A stretch of DNA of 64,000 nucleotides, from the NCBI GenBank assembly GCA_032164245.1, contig JAVMKO010000010.1:32004189-32068188 (forward strand), given 5' to 3'. The stretch comes from Sternotherus odoratus. Taxonomy: Eukaryota > Chordata > Testudines > Kinosternidae. Position numbers and translations under genes: made by a program. Every line of letters begins with the position of its first letter. Position 1 is the first letter of the stretch. The notes under the pieces are model-generated. The model ran no database searches, was not told the origin of the DNA, and saw only the letters and a list, made by a program, of their open reading frames with translations. Below are positions 12,067 to 24,600 of this stretch, piece after piece.

Positions 12067-12499
12067 TTCAAGAGCGTGGGTTCTCAAATTGGAGCGATTG
12101 CATTCCTGCTAGGGAGAACTGCTGATGAAAAGGGAGCAGAGAGAGCAAATGGAGTAAAGAGGGGGAACAGGGCAGGGAGGGAACACCAGCTTAAGAAATA
12201 TATGCTAAGATTTGCAAAAGTGATTTGGGGGGTCTCCAAGTTTGGATGATCTAACGAGAGATGCCTTAAATGGACCTGATTTTCAGAAAAGGCTGAGCAC
12301 CTGCCCTCTGAACTCAGACAACCTCCGCTGGCGAGTGTAACTCATACACCTGCTGGGTGTGCTGGTCTGCCCCCTCCAGGGGCACTGACACCACTTAGAG
12401 AGAGAGATTAAGGAGTCTCCTCTCAAGTTTTAGCTAAGGGACATATAGCTTTTAGCTCCTGCAGTAGAGACTGGTGCATTTAGTCCCAGAGGTCCCAGG

Positions 12500-12844
12500 C
12501 AGGGCCGGCAACAGGGGGGTACTACGGGTACAGCTGTACCGGGCCCCGGACTTTAAGGGGGCCCCCTTAAGTCCGGGGCCCCGGTACACAGCACTACCCG
12601 TAGTCGTCCGTCCCCCCTTGTCGCCGGGCCTGGAGAGCGGGGAAGGGGCGGGGAGGCGGCGCGGCTCTCCGCCGGACGAGCGCGCGTGTCCCCGGCAGGA
12701 GCAGTGAGCCCGGCCGGCGGCAGCGGCGCAGTCCGGGGGAGAAAGGGCGGCCGCTGTCAGCTGGGGGGGGGGGAGTGCTAGCTGGGCTGGGAGGCCCCCA
12801 AACGATCAGAGTAGGGGCCCCCCAAATTTCTGTCACCGGCCCTG
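12500..12844. mobile_element. GC-rich hAT-like element, copy 1 (345 bp, inverted)
   Basis: The ends CAGGGCCGGCAACAG and CTGTCACCGGCCCTG form the terminal inverted repeats. Flanking 8-bp duplications GTCCCAGG lie at 12492-12499 and 12845-12852. A near-perfect subterminal hairpin (about 12536-12588) pairs GTACCGGGCCCCGGACTT with its complement. It lies in the opposite orientation to the copies at 36233 and 45382. Its core matches part of the core of the 45382 copy but is shorter, so it is an internal deletion derivative. It has no coding potential. Confidence 0.85.
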
Positions 12845-13567
12845 GTCCCAGGTTCCATCCTGCCCGCCAACGAGTGGGGTCTGTCGGTGTTACACGAGTC
12901 CCAAGCTGGAGCCCCGCAATCAAGTCAGGAGGGGAAAGTGATAGCGACCCCCTTTGTAAAATGCGTTGAGATCAATGGATGAAGAGCGCTCTGAGTGCGA
13001 GGGATCAGTGTGATGACTGACAGTAGCAGCAGCACGGGGAAAGAAGACTACAGCCGCATGAGCATCCTGAGTTGGAACCCTGCTGCTCAGGCCTGTGTAT
13101 GTGGGGGGGGGAGGCTCTGCTCAGCCTGGGGTGTGTCCCACATGCTGAACAATCTGTGCTCGCTCTGTAACGTGAGGCACAGTAGGGGGAGTTAATGACA
13201 GAGTGGAACTCTGCGATGCCTCCCTGGATGCAGTTCAGTCCTTTCATCTGCCCGGAATCCAGCTGGGTGTGTTAATATAATTGACTCTGTGTGGTGAAGG
13301 GTAGCTGGTGGAGAATGGACACAGTAACCACAACAGTTCCTTACGATCCATCCTGTTAATCAGAGTTGTAAACCAATACGCCACAGGGCGCACGCACCGT
13401 AAATCCAGGCATCACAGGCCAACTTTCCACCCCGTCTTCGGATAGCCTCTGTTCCCTGCATGCACACTGGATTTTGCCTGCAAACGTGGGTGTGCACCTA
13501 TACAGACAATGAAGGGTCTACTTGTGCATGCAGATGGGTTGCACAGCTCCCTGATTTGCAAGTTAGT

Positions 13568-13658
13568 GGGCCCAGATTCCCCCAAGGCATTTAGGCACCT
13601 TACTCTCTCTTAAAGCCATGGATGTTAGGTGCCTAAATACCTAGGAGAATCTGGGCCT
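13568..13658. repeat. Palindromic dispersed repeat
   Basis: GGGCCCAGATTCCCCCAAGG with TTTAGGCACCT on the left pairs with AGGTGCCTAAATACC and AGAATCTGGGCC on the right, giving a fold-back of about 90 bases. A diverged relative lies at 54195-54275 and a half copy at 3130-3170. It is probably a small MITE; the superfamily is not assigned. Confidence 0.6.
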
Positions 13659-13670
13659 TAATTTTAATTT

Positions 13671-14270
13671 TTTTTATTAATCCTCTTCGCTCCTCGTGGA
13701 GCATAAGGCGTCAACCATTCTTCTCCACTCAACTCGATCTTGGGCTAGCCAGTAGATTTCATCCCAGGTCTTTCCCATATTTTTCATTTCACCTTTGATA
13801 GTTCTTCGCCACATTCCCAGCAGTCTGCCTCTCCTTCTTTTTTCCTGTGGTGTCCATCTAAGAGCAGTGTGAGGATGTCTGGTCGTATCCATTCTCAACA
13901 CGTGCCCCAACCATCTCCATCTTCGTTGTTTCACCTCATCCACTACGTTGTTAATGCCTGTTAGTCGGCTCACTTCTCTATTGGTGACACGTTGCGGCCT
14001 GTGTATGTTAAGGATGTGCCTAAGACTCCTTCGAAACCCCGGAGTCGACTTTCTATCTTCTTGTTGGTCCTCCACGTTTCCGCCACATAGAGCAATACAG
14101 AGCGGACATTCGACCTGTAGATCTTTACTTTAGTTTTAGTTTGAAAGATTGATGACTTCCAGATGTTTTGAAGTCTGTTGAAAGCATTTGCTGCAAGACT
14201 AATTCTGGTGGATATCTCTTTCTCAATGTGAAAAGTGGGTGTCGAATTTTGCCACACCATAATGTTAGGA
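13671..14270 (-). mobile_element. Decayed RTE-like LINE fragment (C-terminal RT region)
   Basis: On the minus strand two adjacent frames together resemble the region just after the reverse-transcriptase core of RTE-clade LINEs. Upstream is a piece with AFNRLQNIWKSS and YRSNVRSVLLYVAETW. After a frame change follows RWRWLGHVLRMD, then RRRGRLLGMWRR and AQDRVEWRRMVDALCSTRSE. The frame break and lack of an N-terminal part mark it as a dead 5'-truncated copy. The clade call is from motif memory; a related non-LTR clade is possible. Confidence 0.7.
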
Positions 14271-14872
14271 CTAGATTCTCATTTATGCTAAGACTACTGT
14301 ACGTAATGAAGACCACTCTATTAGTGTAAAAGGGCACTAAGTGGGTGTAAATTACATGTATAGTTAGTTTAAGGTACTTTTAAACCACTGCACAAGGTGG
14401 AATCAAGACCCATATATCTCTAATTGTATGTATACCTCTAGATTTCTCCCTATTTAACATAAAATACTAAATTCAGCCACATTTATTAAGAGGAAGTATA
14501 CCAGGCAAACAGGGATCAAAGCCGAATCTGGGCCTTGCTGTCCCCAAAACACAGTTAAGCACAGTTAGTGGGACAGATAAAAACAGAGGCAAAATGCTAT
14601 ATACCAACAGCAGCAGTTTACCTTTTCGTTTCTCTGCTATTTCATGGGTTTCTTAGCTTTGGAGTTATTTCGCACAGTCTTGTGTCTGTACGTTTCAGGG
14701 TGTTGCCGGGAGCGTAGGTGCTATACCTGCTTCCCCAGGCGAGGGGATGCTTTAGGGAGCTCTGCCTCCTAGGTCAGGGCAACAACCCTTCCATCAAACC
14801 GAAGACAAATGAATGAAGGGGAAGCAGAGAACGCCACTTGCTCAGCGCTGCTGTGAGGAGTGCAGTGTAGAC

Positions 14873-15231
14873 CAGGGGTTCTCACCCTTTTTCCTTCTGA
14901 GCCCGCTCCACCCCTCCACCATGCTATAAAAACTCCACCTGTGTCACAACAACTGTTTTCTGCATATAAAAGCCAGGGCCATCATTAGGGGGTAGCAAGT
15001 AGGGCAGTTGCCCGGGGCCTCGTGCCACAGGGCACCCCGCGAAGCTAAGTTGCTCGGGCTTCTGCTTCAGCCCCAGGTGGCAGAGCTCAGGGACGTGGAC
15101 TTCAGCCCTGCATGGGGGAGAGAGGTCAGCTTTCTGCCCTGGGCCACAGTGAGTCTAACACTGGTCCTGCTTGTCAGACCCCCCGAAACCTGCTTGTGGC
15201 CCCCCAGGGGGGCCCTGGCTGAGAACCCCTG
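14873..15231. mobile_element. hAT-like non-autonomous element, 359 bp
   Basis: CAGGGGTTCTCA at the left and TGAGAACCCCTG at the right form 12-bp inverted ends. The flanks GTGTAGAC (14865-14872) and ATATAGAC (15232-15239) agree at six of eight positions, a decayed 8-bp duplication. The interior has no coding sequence. The degraded duplication suggests an older insertion than those at 11449 and 38377. Confidence 0.7.
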
Positions 15232-16104
15232 ATATAGACAGAGGGCCGGACAGCCAGCATTAGTGCTTCTACTGCAACTTATACAGAAAGTCCTCACACT
15301 GCATGATACTGCAATCAGGGGGGCCTGATCCAAAGGGTATTCCTGATACAGAGGGGCTCTGCACCAAGAGGGCTAGCACAGAATGAACTGCAAAGCCAGA
15401 GCCACCTCTGACACGTACCATTCTGGAGTTTTTGATCAGTGTGTGACAGATCTGGGCTGTTTCAGTAGGAACAAGGAGCCAGATCTCAATGGGTATAAAG
15501 CTGATGTCATGACTGATATACGCCTGCTGAGGATCTGACCCCATGTGTGTTTTGACAGGCAGCTGGGCGGACAAGAATTATATTAGAAAGATGCATTTCT
15601 AACTGCCCTGAGCCAGCCTGCATGTTACACTGCAAATGTCCCTGACACACCAGTTTTCCAGAGTCGAGGCTAAAGCCGCCAACAATCTGAGAGCACCAGA
15701 CCTCTCCTCTGCCGTGCCAACCGAAGACTTCAAAACAGTTGCACAGAGCCACATGGGGCCAGCCTGGGCAAAGGGCACAGTGGAGGTGGCAGCCCCCAGG
15801 GAGATGTGTCTCATGTTCCTCTCAAGCGATCTCAGCTGGCTGGCCCTCACAGCGAGCCCCTTCCCACAGCACTCCTCCGGAGGGAGGGACCAGCTGGAGG
15901 AGATTAAAACCATTCAACCAATTTCAATCACATGTGGTTTAAAAAACAAGAATGAATGGTCTTGGGTGGAGTTTCAGGCTGAAATAGCTTAGGCCAATGC
16001 CCCGGAAATACAGCTAACCTGGCAAACCTACCTGGCAAACCCCCTTTGCCCCTGGCCAAGGCAATCACACCAGCCAGCCTCCAGGGACAGGTTCAGTAAC
16101 AACA

Positions 16105-16318
16105 ATGACACTTCTATAGCCCTTTTCATCCAAAGGCCTCAAAGCACCTGAAAGCAGAGGGTGTGAGGACCATTCTCTCCATGTTCAAGACAGAGAAACT
16201 GAGGCACAGAGCAGGGAAGCACCTCACCCAAGAGCTCATGGTGGCAGAGTTAGCTGGGCATGGCACCCTGCCTCCCAGCCGACAGCTCTATCCCTTGATA
16301 CAGCTGCCTTGCTGAAGG
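16105..16318 (-). repeat. MIR-type SINE, reverse orientation
   Basis: CTATAGCCCTTTTCATCC and AGAGAAACTGAGGCACAGAG, followed by CCCAAGAGCTCATGGTGGCA, are the reverse complement of the MIR core and head. The copy is long but diverged. Confidence 0.7.
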
Positions 16319-16439
16319 CATAACATGGGGCCACATTAAGGATTGACAGGCTAAATTTCTGATAATGGTTTCTTCCATCTAGCAGAGAATGGTAGAACCC
16401 AATCCAATGGCTGGAAGCTGAAGCTAGCCAAATTCAGAG

Positions 16440-16655
16440 AGGAAATAATTGTTTATTAGCAGTGAGGGTAACTAACCACTGGAACAACTTACACAGAGGT
16501 CCTGGTGGATTCTCCATCCCTGGCAATTTTGAAATCAAGATTGAAAAGAGTTGCTCTAGGCATTATTGGGGGCAGTTCTCTGGCCTGTGTTATATGGGCA
16601 GTCAGATTAGATGATCACAGCGGGCTATCTCCCCTTGGAATCTATTATTCTAGTT
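16440..16655 (+). repeat. CR1-type LINE 3' end
   Basis: It reads through the last CR1-like coding residues (AACCACTGGAACAACTTACA, GGTGGATTCTCCATCCCTGG). It continues into the 3' untranslated tail (CAGTCAGATTAGATGATCAC, then CCCTTGGAATCTATTATTCT). This is a 5'-truncated sense copy with no intact frame. Confidence 0.7.
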
Positions 16656-19369
16656 ATTTTCCAGAGTAAGAGCTTGAGTGTTTCATTTCCAGGGTGGCTC
16701 TTTCCTTTCGGCATGTATTTATTTAGATTTATAACAACTCCACGAGAGAGCCCCAGTGTTAGACTCTAGAGGGGCCCTGAACAGCCTCTTATAACAGTGA
16801 AACAGGAAGTACGAAAACTTATCACCCTGTCCCAGCTCCCTGCAGCCAGCCAGTGAGAAGAAATGGGCCCTGCATCACACCCTGAAGTTAGCCAATGTGG
16901 ATAGAGAGTCCTGCAAAGGCACAGGGCCCTAGCAGGGAATACCCAGCCGGCGGCCCCCTCTCTTCTGTACCACTGGGACCAGAGCCCAGCTGCCTCTGCT
17001 CACCACTGGAGCCCTGTCTCCTAGGGAGAGAGGAGGTTTCCTACCCAGGTAGCTCCCAGGCCATTTAGGGCTTTGTGCTCAAAACTAACAGACTAAAATC
17101 AAGCCGGATACCAAGTGGCAGGCAGTGCAAATCACAGGTTTAATACGCTCCTGGAAGGACACGCTGCTCCCCTCTGTGCTCCAAGCCCTTGCCCGGGGGT
17201 CGTGGACAGGGAGGGGAGCCACAGCTGCCCAATCCGATCCATCCACTCTCAACCCACCGGCCACCGCTGACCTGAAAACGACAAGTCCTGTCCAGTGCCT
17301 CTGGATCGGAGAACGATCGCAGCCGGCCTTGGCCACGGATTTCATCGCTGCGGAGGCCTGGCCAGGGCGTGTCTTTGAATCCCCCCAGCCGCCCCACCCA
17401 GGCTGCATAAAGCCTGCATTGAGGCCCAGGCAAGGTGGGCACTGCAGGCCAGTATGGAAACAGACCCAGAGGCAGCCGCCAAGGCGTCAGCTCTGCTATG
17501 TAAACGTCTTCAAACTTCGTTTGGTTCCCCCGCCGAGTCCCCAGCCCCACCCCCTCTACATTGATTTTCCTGCATAGAAAACACCCCTCTCCCCAAAAGG
17601 CAGGAAAGCTCCCGACAACCCTCAAGTGTGTTCGGTGGGGGCTGTGTTTTTCTTAGCCTCCTTTGCAAGTTAATTTCCTCCCCGGCCATAAATAAAACTG
17701 TTACAGACAATTAAGTGAATGTGCAATACAACGAAGCCTTTCTAATAAAGCCAATCAGACCCCAAGGCGCAGGAGGGGGCTCTTCCTGTCCCAGCCCCCT
17801 CGCACACACACTCAGCCCCACAGGGCCAGCACTGTGCCTGTCTACTGGAAGCTCCTGTCCCCAGCGTCCCCAGTCATGCCTGGTAATCTTCACGCAGATC
17901 TCTCATCAGACTGATCACAGAGCACAGGCCAGGCTTAGAGGGGCCAGCGATCAGGGAGCTACCCATGGAGCTGAGCAACGGACTGTAGTATGTGCTGGGA
18001 GATCTGTTATCCTAGAATAACAGCTACATGGCTTGAGGGAAAACTTGCCCTGTCCTTCCCGGGCAGAGTGACCATCCCAGAGTGCATGCACCCATTGCCT
18101 GGCAAAAGCCCCACATCTGCATGTGCAAACATACACCCAGGAAAGTCTGCCTGTGCAGCCAAATAGGGGGTATTTTTTGCACACTCAGCCCCCTGGTGCA
18201 GAGCACTGGATGACTGGCCTTTTATGTGTACTGGGCAGGGAGGACCAGCTACCTCCCAGCTGCATCAGTAGGAGCTCCGATGAGACACTGCAGGAAAGCC
18301 ACACACATCAGTGGTTGCCTGGACCACACAATTCAGCTTGGGATTCAGATCCACTGAACCTCCCCGGCGTACAGGGATTTCAATCGCGGTTTCTAGTTCT
18401 GCCCCTGGGGGGGATATTGGCACCAATGACTGAGACCGAACCAGGATCCAAAGTTCTCTGTGGATCCAGGGCTTTGATTCAGTCCCAGCTCTGGAACCCG
18501 GGCAGGATTCTCAGCTGGAGTAAATCAGCATTGCCCCACTGCAATCAAGAGGGCTTTGTCCCTCTGCCAGGCAGCTGTGTATTGTTTGCATAGAAATCCC
18601 AAACAGAAGGCCTTGGCCCAGAGAGGAGCTGGCTCAGGGCTGAGGGAGCTTTTCACCTTATAAAGTCATAAAAAAACTCTGAGTTCCTGGAATGCTGCTC
18701 CTGGTGACGCTGCCTCCGGCTGCACTGCTGTGAACCAAGGAATAGAGTGTCCCCCTGTGCACAGGCCAGCCGGTGAGCTGTCAGGGCAGAGCCGGGCTTG
18801 GGAGAGTGCCCCACACACTGGGCATGGGGACCCACCCTGAGCCCTGTGGGGGATCTGAGCAGGCGGTAAAGCCCAGCGATAGCAGCCCACTCATGGGGCC
18901 GCCCTGATACGAATGGTCAGACACAACCCAGCACAGGTTCCTGTCCTAGGACGTGTCCCTCCTGGCCTATTCCTCCACCGGGGTCGTTCCTTCCCATCTC
19001 CTTTTCCTGGGGCCTGTTGATCACAAGGCCTCTCCCCTCTCTTTTCCCGCCAATCTGCTCCTCTGACATCCCCCACCGCACACACCCACACTGGGGCCTA
19101 TTCCTCTGCCAATGCCCTGGTACCTGTCCCTTGGCCTCCCCTTGGCCCGGCTCCAGGACCCACTCCTCTGCCAGTCTTTGTGGCTGGGAAAGATGGATGA
19201 AACTGACACATCCTTCTAACGTATCTCCATTGACCTGAGTCTTCCTCACCCTGGGACCTCTCTGGAGGCTGTACCCCGCCTACCTGGGCTGCTTCTGTGG
19301 GACCAAGAGAGGACAGGCCCTTGGATCTGGCAGCCTCCCCATGCCACTGATATTATCTAGGGCGGCTCT

Positions 19370-19590
19370 GGGCTACACACAGATTTTGTACCAACGGAAT
19401 GACTTCAGTTCGGGGCATGATTGAAATCAGTAAGATCCTAAGTGTGGACGCAGCGATACTAGTATAAAGGTGCCTTCCATTGGTACGGCGCACTCCCCTC
19501 AACTCACAGGAGTGAGCTACACCGGCACAAGCACCTTTATATCCCCAAAACTGAGTCCGCAGGGTCAAGATTGTGCCACTTTAACTGAGT
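19370..19590. repeat. Fold-back dispersed repeat
   Basis: TAGTATAAAGGTGCCTTCC and AGCACCTTTATATCC lie in inverted arrangement about a centre near 19490, with further imperfect pairing outward. It looks like a small non-coding DNA element common in turtles. The family is not assigned. Confidence 0.45.
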
Positions 19591-21469
19591 CAGCGTGGTC
19601 AGTGCTGTCCACTTTTTGTGTGTGTAGTCATGGCCCGTATGATAGTCTGCTTTGCCAGCAGGGGAAGAGACAATCCCCTGAGTCCCAGGTTTTTGCAGGA
19701 GCCATCCCATCCCCCCCTGGAATTAAGGATGGAAATTGGAGATGTGAGGAAATGTATGAGAGCCAAGAGAAGAGGAATGTTAAGGCGCAGGACAGTGAGA
19801 GAGTGAAGGAGGGAGGCGAAGGAGCGGAAGGGGGAGAGAAAAAATACAGGGAGAGAGAGAGGGAGGAGGGGTGCAGAGACTGACAAGGGGAAGGATTGGA
19901 AGCCTGGGAAATTTCTGTAGGAGGAGAGACTGTGAAGAGTGGGGCTGTTTCGTTCTGAGGGGAGATGAATGAGAGGGGAGAGAACAGAGCTATACATTGT
20001 AATAGCCGGTCCAGGGAAGGCAAATTGGACCCCAACCCAGTATAAAGGCAGGGGGATGCTCAATAGCATCAAAAGGCAGCACTTTTCAAACTCATCAAAG
20101 GAACCGTGGTTACTCTCGAGGCCCAGTCAGCGGGCCCAGTCCTTGTCATAAGATATGCTTGAGGCCAAGAGCTCGGCCAGGCTCAAAGAGGGGAAAACGA
20201 GAACCTCCAGAGTGGTTTTGTTCAGTAACAACAATGGTTTCATAAGGGATAAAGACCCACCTACTTCAGGGCACTGGGCACTCACTAACAGATGCTTCCT
20301 CTAGGGGCCAGTCACACCATCATGGCCACCACAGGGGCTCTGGTACTTTCCTCTGCAGCAGTTGGTACCAGCCTCTTCTGGAGACAGGATACCGGGAGTG
20401 GCAAACCTGGGGTCTGATCCAGTCTGGCAATCCTCGTGTCCCTAAGAACAAGAGGGATGAAGTGAGCAGAGACTCCCATCCCTGAGGAAGCCTCGCGTAG
20501 GGTCCAATCCTGTGGGGTGTTGCCAAGAGGCCCCCCCTTCCCATTGAAATACGTAATACGATGGCTCTGGGGCTGCAGTGGACAGGACAGGCGGGATTAC
20601 AGACACGAAAGGCGCCCCATGGCTGGGGCTTTGTGTATGGAACACGTGCGGTGCCCTCATGGCGCTGCTGCCTCCAGATAGACCCCACCCTCAGCGGCTC
20701 CAGGGCAGCGAAACCCTCCAGAGGCTCCCTGCAGGGCTGCACCCAGGGCTGGGGCAGGTTCAGATAACCTGCTGCTCCCCGAAGGCTCCAAACCTCCATT
20801 CCATCCCTGCTGTGGAGCAGCCTTAGGTGCAGCCGGGCTGTGCTTGGTGGCCAGGACAAAAGACCAGCCCTTAAGATCCCTCGAGGGCAAACCTCTCCCC
20901 AGGGAGCCCCATAGAGCCAGGCACTCAGGCACCCTAAGGCTTGGCCTCCCTGTGGCCAGCTGGAAAGGATTAATGTCACCCTGAGATGAAGAGGGAACTG
21001 GGTGGGTCCGCCGTCTCCCACCCCAACGGCTGCTTCAGGTGAACACGGGGCTCCTTGTCCACAGCCACCTCCCCTCCTCTGAAAGGCAGCTCCAGTTTCC
21101 CCTTCCTTCCCTGGCAGGAAATAATGAGCAGCGTTGCTCCCAGCCGTGTTCCACAAACACCGCTACAGACAAGCCAGGAGCTGTTCCCAGCAACAAGGAA
21201 CCTTAACGCCTGGCGTGTTTTTCCACCTTAAGAAAACTGTGCGGCTAGGACAGGAAATGGCTGGAAACACACAACCCCTTTCAGGGAGGGCGCGCGTGTG
21301 TGGTTTTCTTGGAACAAGCTCCAATGTTCTGTATATAATTGACGAGCTGTTCTCCCTCCCGGCACACATACGCACAAACACGCATACACCCCCCCCCTCT
21401 CTCCCCACACCTGCCCTCTCTCTCTCACACACACACCCCTGTCTCAATGACATTAGCACTACTCATCTT

Positions 21470-21660
21470 CTCAGTGCTTTATGCACTTTCACGAGTTAGG
21501 CCTCACGACAGCCCCGCTGGCAAGTTAAGTAGGGTTATCCCCATTTTACACAGGGGGAAACCGAGGCACGGAGCAGTTATAAATGACTTGCCCACAGTCA
21601 CAGAGGGAGTCAGCATCAGAGACGGGATTAGAACTCAGGACTTCCAGGCCTAAATTACTG
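21470..21660 (-). repeat. MIR-type SINE, reverse orientation
   Basis: CCCCATTTTACACAGGGGGA, AACCGAGGCACGGAGCAG and ATGACTTGCCCACAGTCAC, ending near GATTAGAACTCAGGACTTCC, are a textbook reverse MIR core. Confidence 0.8.
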
Positions 21661-24600
21661 GGACATGTGTGCACGCCTGCTCTCGGCCCTTCACAGACAT
21701 GCAAGTTTGCACCTATACTCCTGCACATACATGCACACCTCTCCCAAAAACATGTACAAATCCCCTCTTTCACATGGCACATGTTTTCACACATGCGCGC
21801 CCCCTCATCCCCACGGATGAATGAATGCATGCCCCTGTGATTTCCCATAATATTCTCATTCTTTATCGCTCATACTGCAGTAGTGCTAACGGGCTCCAAC
21901 CGGGATCGGGGTCTCCTTTCGGTAGGTGCGGTACACACATGGACATTCTCTCTTAAACAGGCTTCGCCTCGCAAACCCATCTAGGAACCATTATAGCACT
22001 GGCATTTTCCAGACTGGAAGCCACACTGAGTTTTAGCTACAGCCCACGATATTAAAAAATGATAAGTGATTTGGGGTGCCCAACATCAGATGCCTAAAAG
22101 AGGCCTGATTTTCCAGGGCCTTTCCACCATAAGAAGGGCACTCACAACACTGACATCCCTTTACCAAAAAACCCCAACAAACCAATCCGGAAACAAATCA
22201 ACCTTAACAAAAGGAAATTAACACTTAAAAAAACCAAAGCCAAGATCCCTACCCCAAGCAGAGCTTTAACCCCAGAAAGAAAGAAGGAGCCAGAGAATCT
22301 ATGCAGCCCATCAGACACTTTGCTATTGATTGTGTGGACAGTGCCCAGATGCTTTGGTGAAGGGCAGCGGCATAAAACCCTAAAATAGAGAGAGCGGGTT
22401 GCAGAGTGGTGGGTGCTCAACACTTTCTGACAATTAGGCCCCTTTAAAGTGTCTTATTTGGGGCCACACACAGTGAGACACCCAAACTCTCTGGCCACTT
22501 TTGAAAATCTTGGCCAGAGATTAAGTGTGTCTTTGCTAGGCAGTGTCCAAAGAGTTCGTGCATAGAAACTTTCCATTGGCACCTGCCTCCTTTCCCACTC
22601 CCTCCCTGGGCAGGAGGGATTCCCTGCAGACATACCCGTAAATTGCAAGAACTTGGCTTTCTTGAGAAACACCTACCCAGTCGTTCAGACTGCACACTGG
22701 CATCTTTCCCTGCCCGCACTGAGCATCTCAGTGCACATGGGTCCAACTGACATGCAAAGCTGCGCTCGAAGGCAATTCACAGCAGCGAGTAAAGATCACA
22801 GCAGATCTGACTCAAAACGAGGGAGAGGCAAAAACTTCCTGCCCTTGGGAGCTTTTCTATCCCATCCAAAGAGACATCCTCCTGGTGGCAGGAGTCCCAT
22901 TGCCGGATGGTAGCAATGTGCCCCCTAGTGGGAAAGAAAATACCAAGCTGTCACATCCACCATAATGAAAAGAAGCAATCATTTCCCCTTCTGTTGGAAA
23001 GGAAGAACGAAGTTGCTGATGGGCTGGACACCAAGCTCAGTGTATAAGGATGGATAAATCTGGATCCTTTTCCAAAGAACCTTTTCAACCCTGTCATGCT
23101 GCCAGCCCCCTCCCCTACCACACCTTGGGCGCTTTGTGAGGATCCCCTGCTACCTTCTGATGGGAACGTGATCGGTCACCGCCTCTTAGTGCCTCTGGAC
23201 ATTAACATGACATGCTCTGGTACTCCCGGCTCGGGATACCCAGAATGCAGAGCATGCAACAGCATTCACGATTTGAGACTAGGGCCCAGCTACTGAGGCC
23301 AACAACTTCTGATCCTCCCAGCTTTAGCACGAGAAAGGCCTAGAATGTCACTTACCCAAACACTTCTTAATCTTAGGCTACCTGCGTGTTCCTTGCCTTT
23401 CTGTATGACTAGGCCCCAAACCACTGAAGCATACACCAAAATCAGAGCTGGGCAAACTGATCCATTACAAATCGTCTGTTCTGAATTCTGTCTCTTGTCT
23501 GTGATTTGCTCAGATATAATCACTATCTGAAAATATTCACTGCATTATTCCTTGCTCTCTTGCTCGCTCATTGGGAGCGCTGGATACTTTGAATTCAAGT
23601 TGGTTTGACTGGACACATGGCCTGTCTCTGTACCCTGATTGGATGAATCTTTGAATCAGGTGTGAACATTAAAGTACCTGCTCTGAATATTCTGCGATAC
23701 TTGCTTGCCACTCCCAGTTTTGGCACAACACTCCTGCCAATAAATGCATTTGCTAGAAGAGCTGCAAAGAGTGCATGCAAGACAAGTGTGGACCCGGTCG
23801 AAGGACTTCACTTCAAATGCAAGCCAATGTGAATGGCAGCTATTCTGCAGAATTCACTTCACTCAGCCACGGTCCTCAAATTGTCATGTACCGTCACCTC
23901 TAGCTATAACAGAACGAAGTTTTGGGACCCTGCTCCCATACTGTTGGGAATCCCCTGCCGTCCAACCGTAAAAAAAGGGAAGGTGGTTGTAACCTCCTGA
24001 AACTTGTCCACAGACCCCCTGTGGAAAACCCATGAGCCATGTGCTAAGTCACCTATAGACACTGTTAGTCATAGGCCCATTCAGGCTAACCTCCAGGCAT
24101 ACACCCGCCCATCTGAACAGCACACACACAGCTTGACTGTCATATAAATAGCCACACACATTGAAACACCCAGGCAAACTTCTCTTGTGTGCCCATGCAA
24201 ACCCCTTCCCCTGCCTTCTGTCCCACAGTCTCTGAAAACAACTTGGTGGGCTTTTAGAATGTGTATATGTTGTCCTGGCCCTGGAGTATCAGATAGGGGC
24301 TTTTGGAGCTGTGAACGAAGTAATGTGCCCACACATTCACACTCAGTCCCATTCTCCTACACACTTACCTTCTCGTATACACACCCAAACACACACATTT
24401 CCATACACTTTCTGACACACAGTATATGCACTGTTACACAATGATGCACATCTAAACATACTCATTAGGGGCAGCCCTGGAGGATCTAATACAGATCCAT
24501 AGTAGATAATGGGGCTGCATCTGCTTATGGCAGCAATGAACTTGGCCCATTCTAACACTACCTGGAGTTGCCTTCCTCTTCCCAGCCATGTGATATGAAT

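Noticed and set aside
20038..20056. TATAAAGG-like motif as a promoter
   Set aside because: It is an isolated motif with no first exon, no CpG island and no conserved context; kept only as a note in the region entry.
19599..20072. Open frames of 137 to 157 codons in a purine-rich tract
   Set aside because: The tract is GA-rich low complexity. Both strands are open and translations are Arg/Glu/Gly- or Leu/Ser/Pro-rich without domains.
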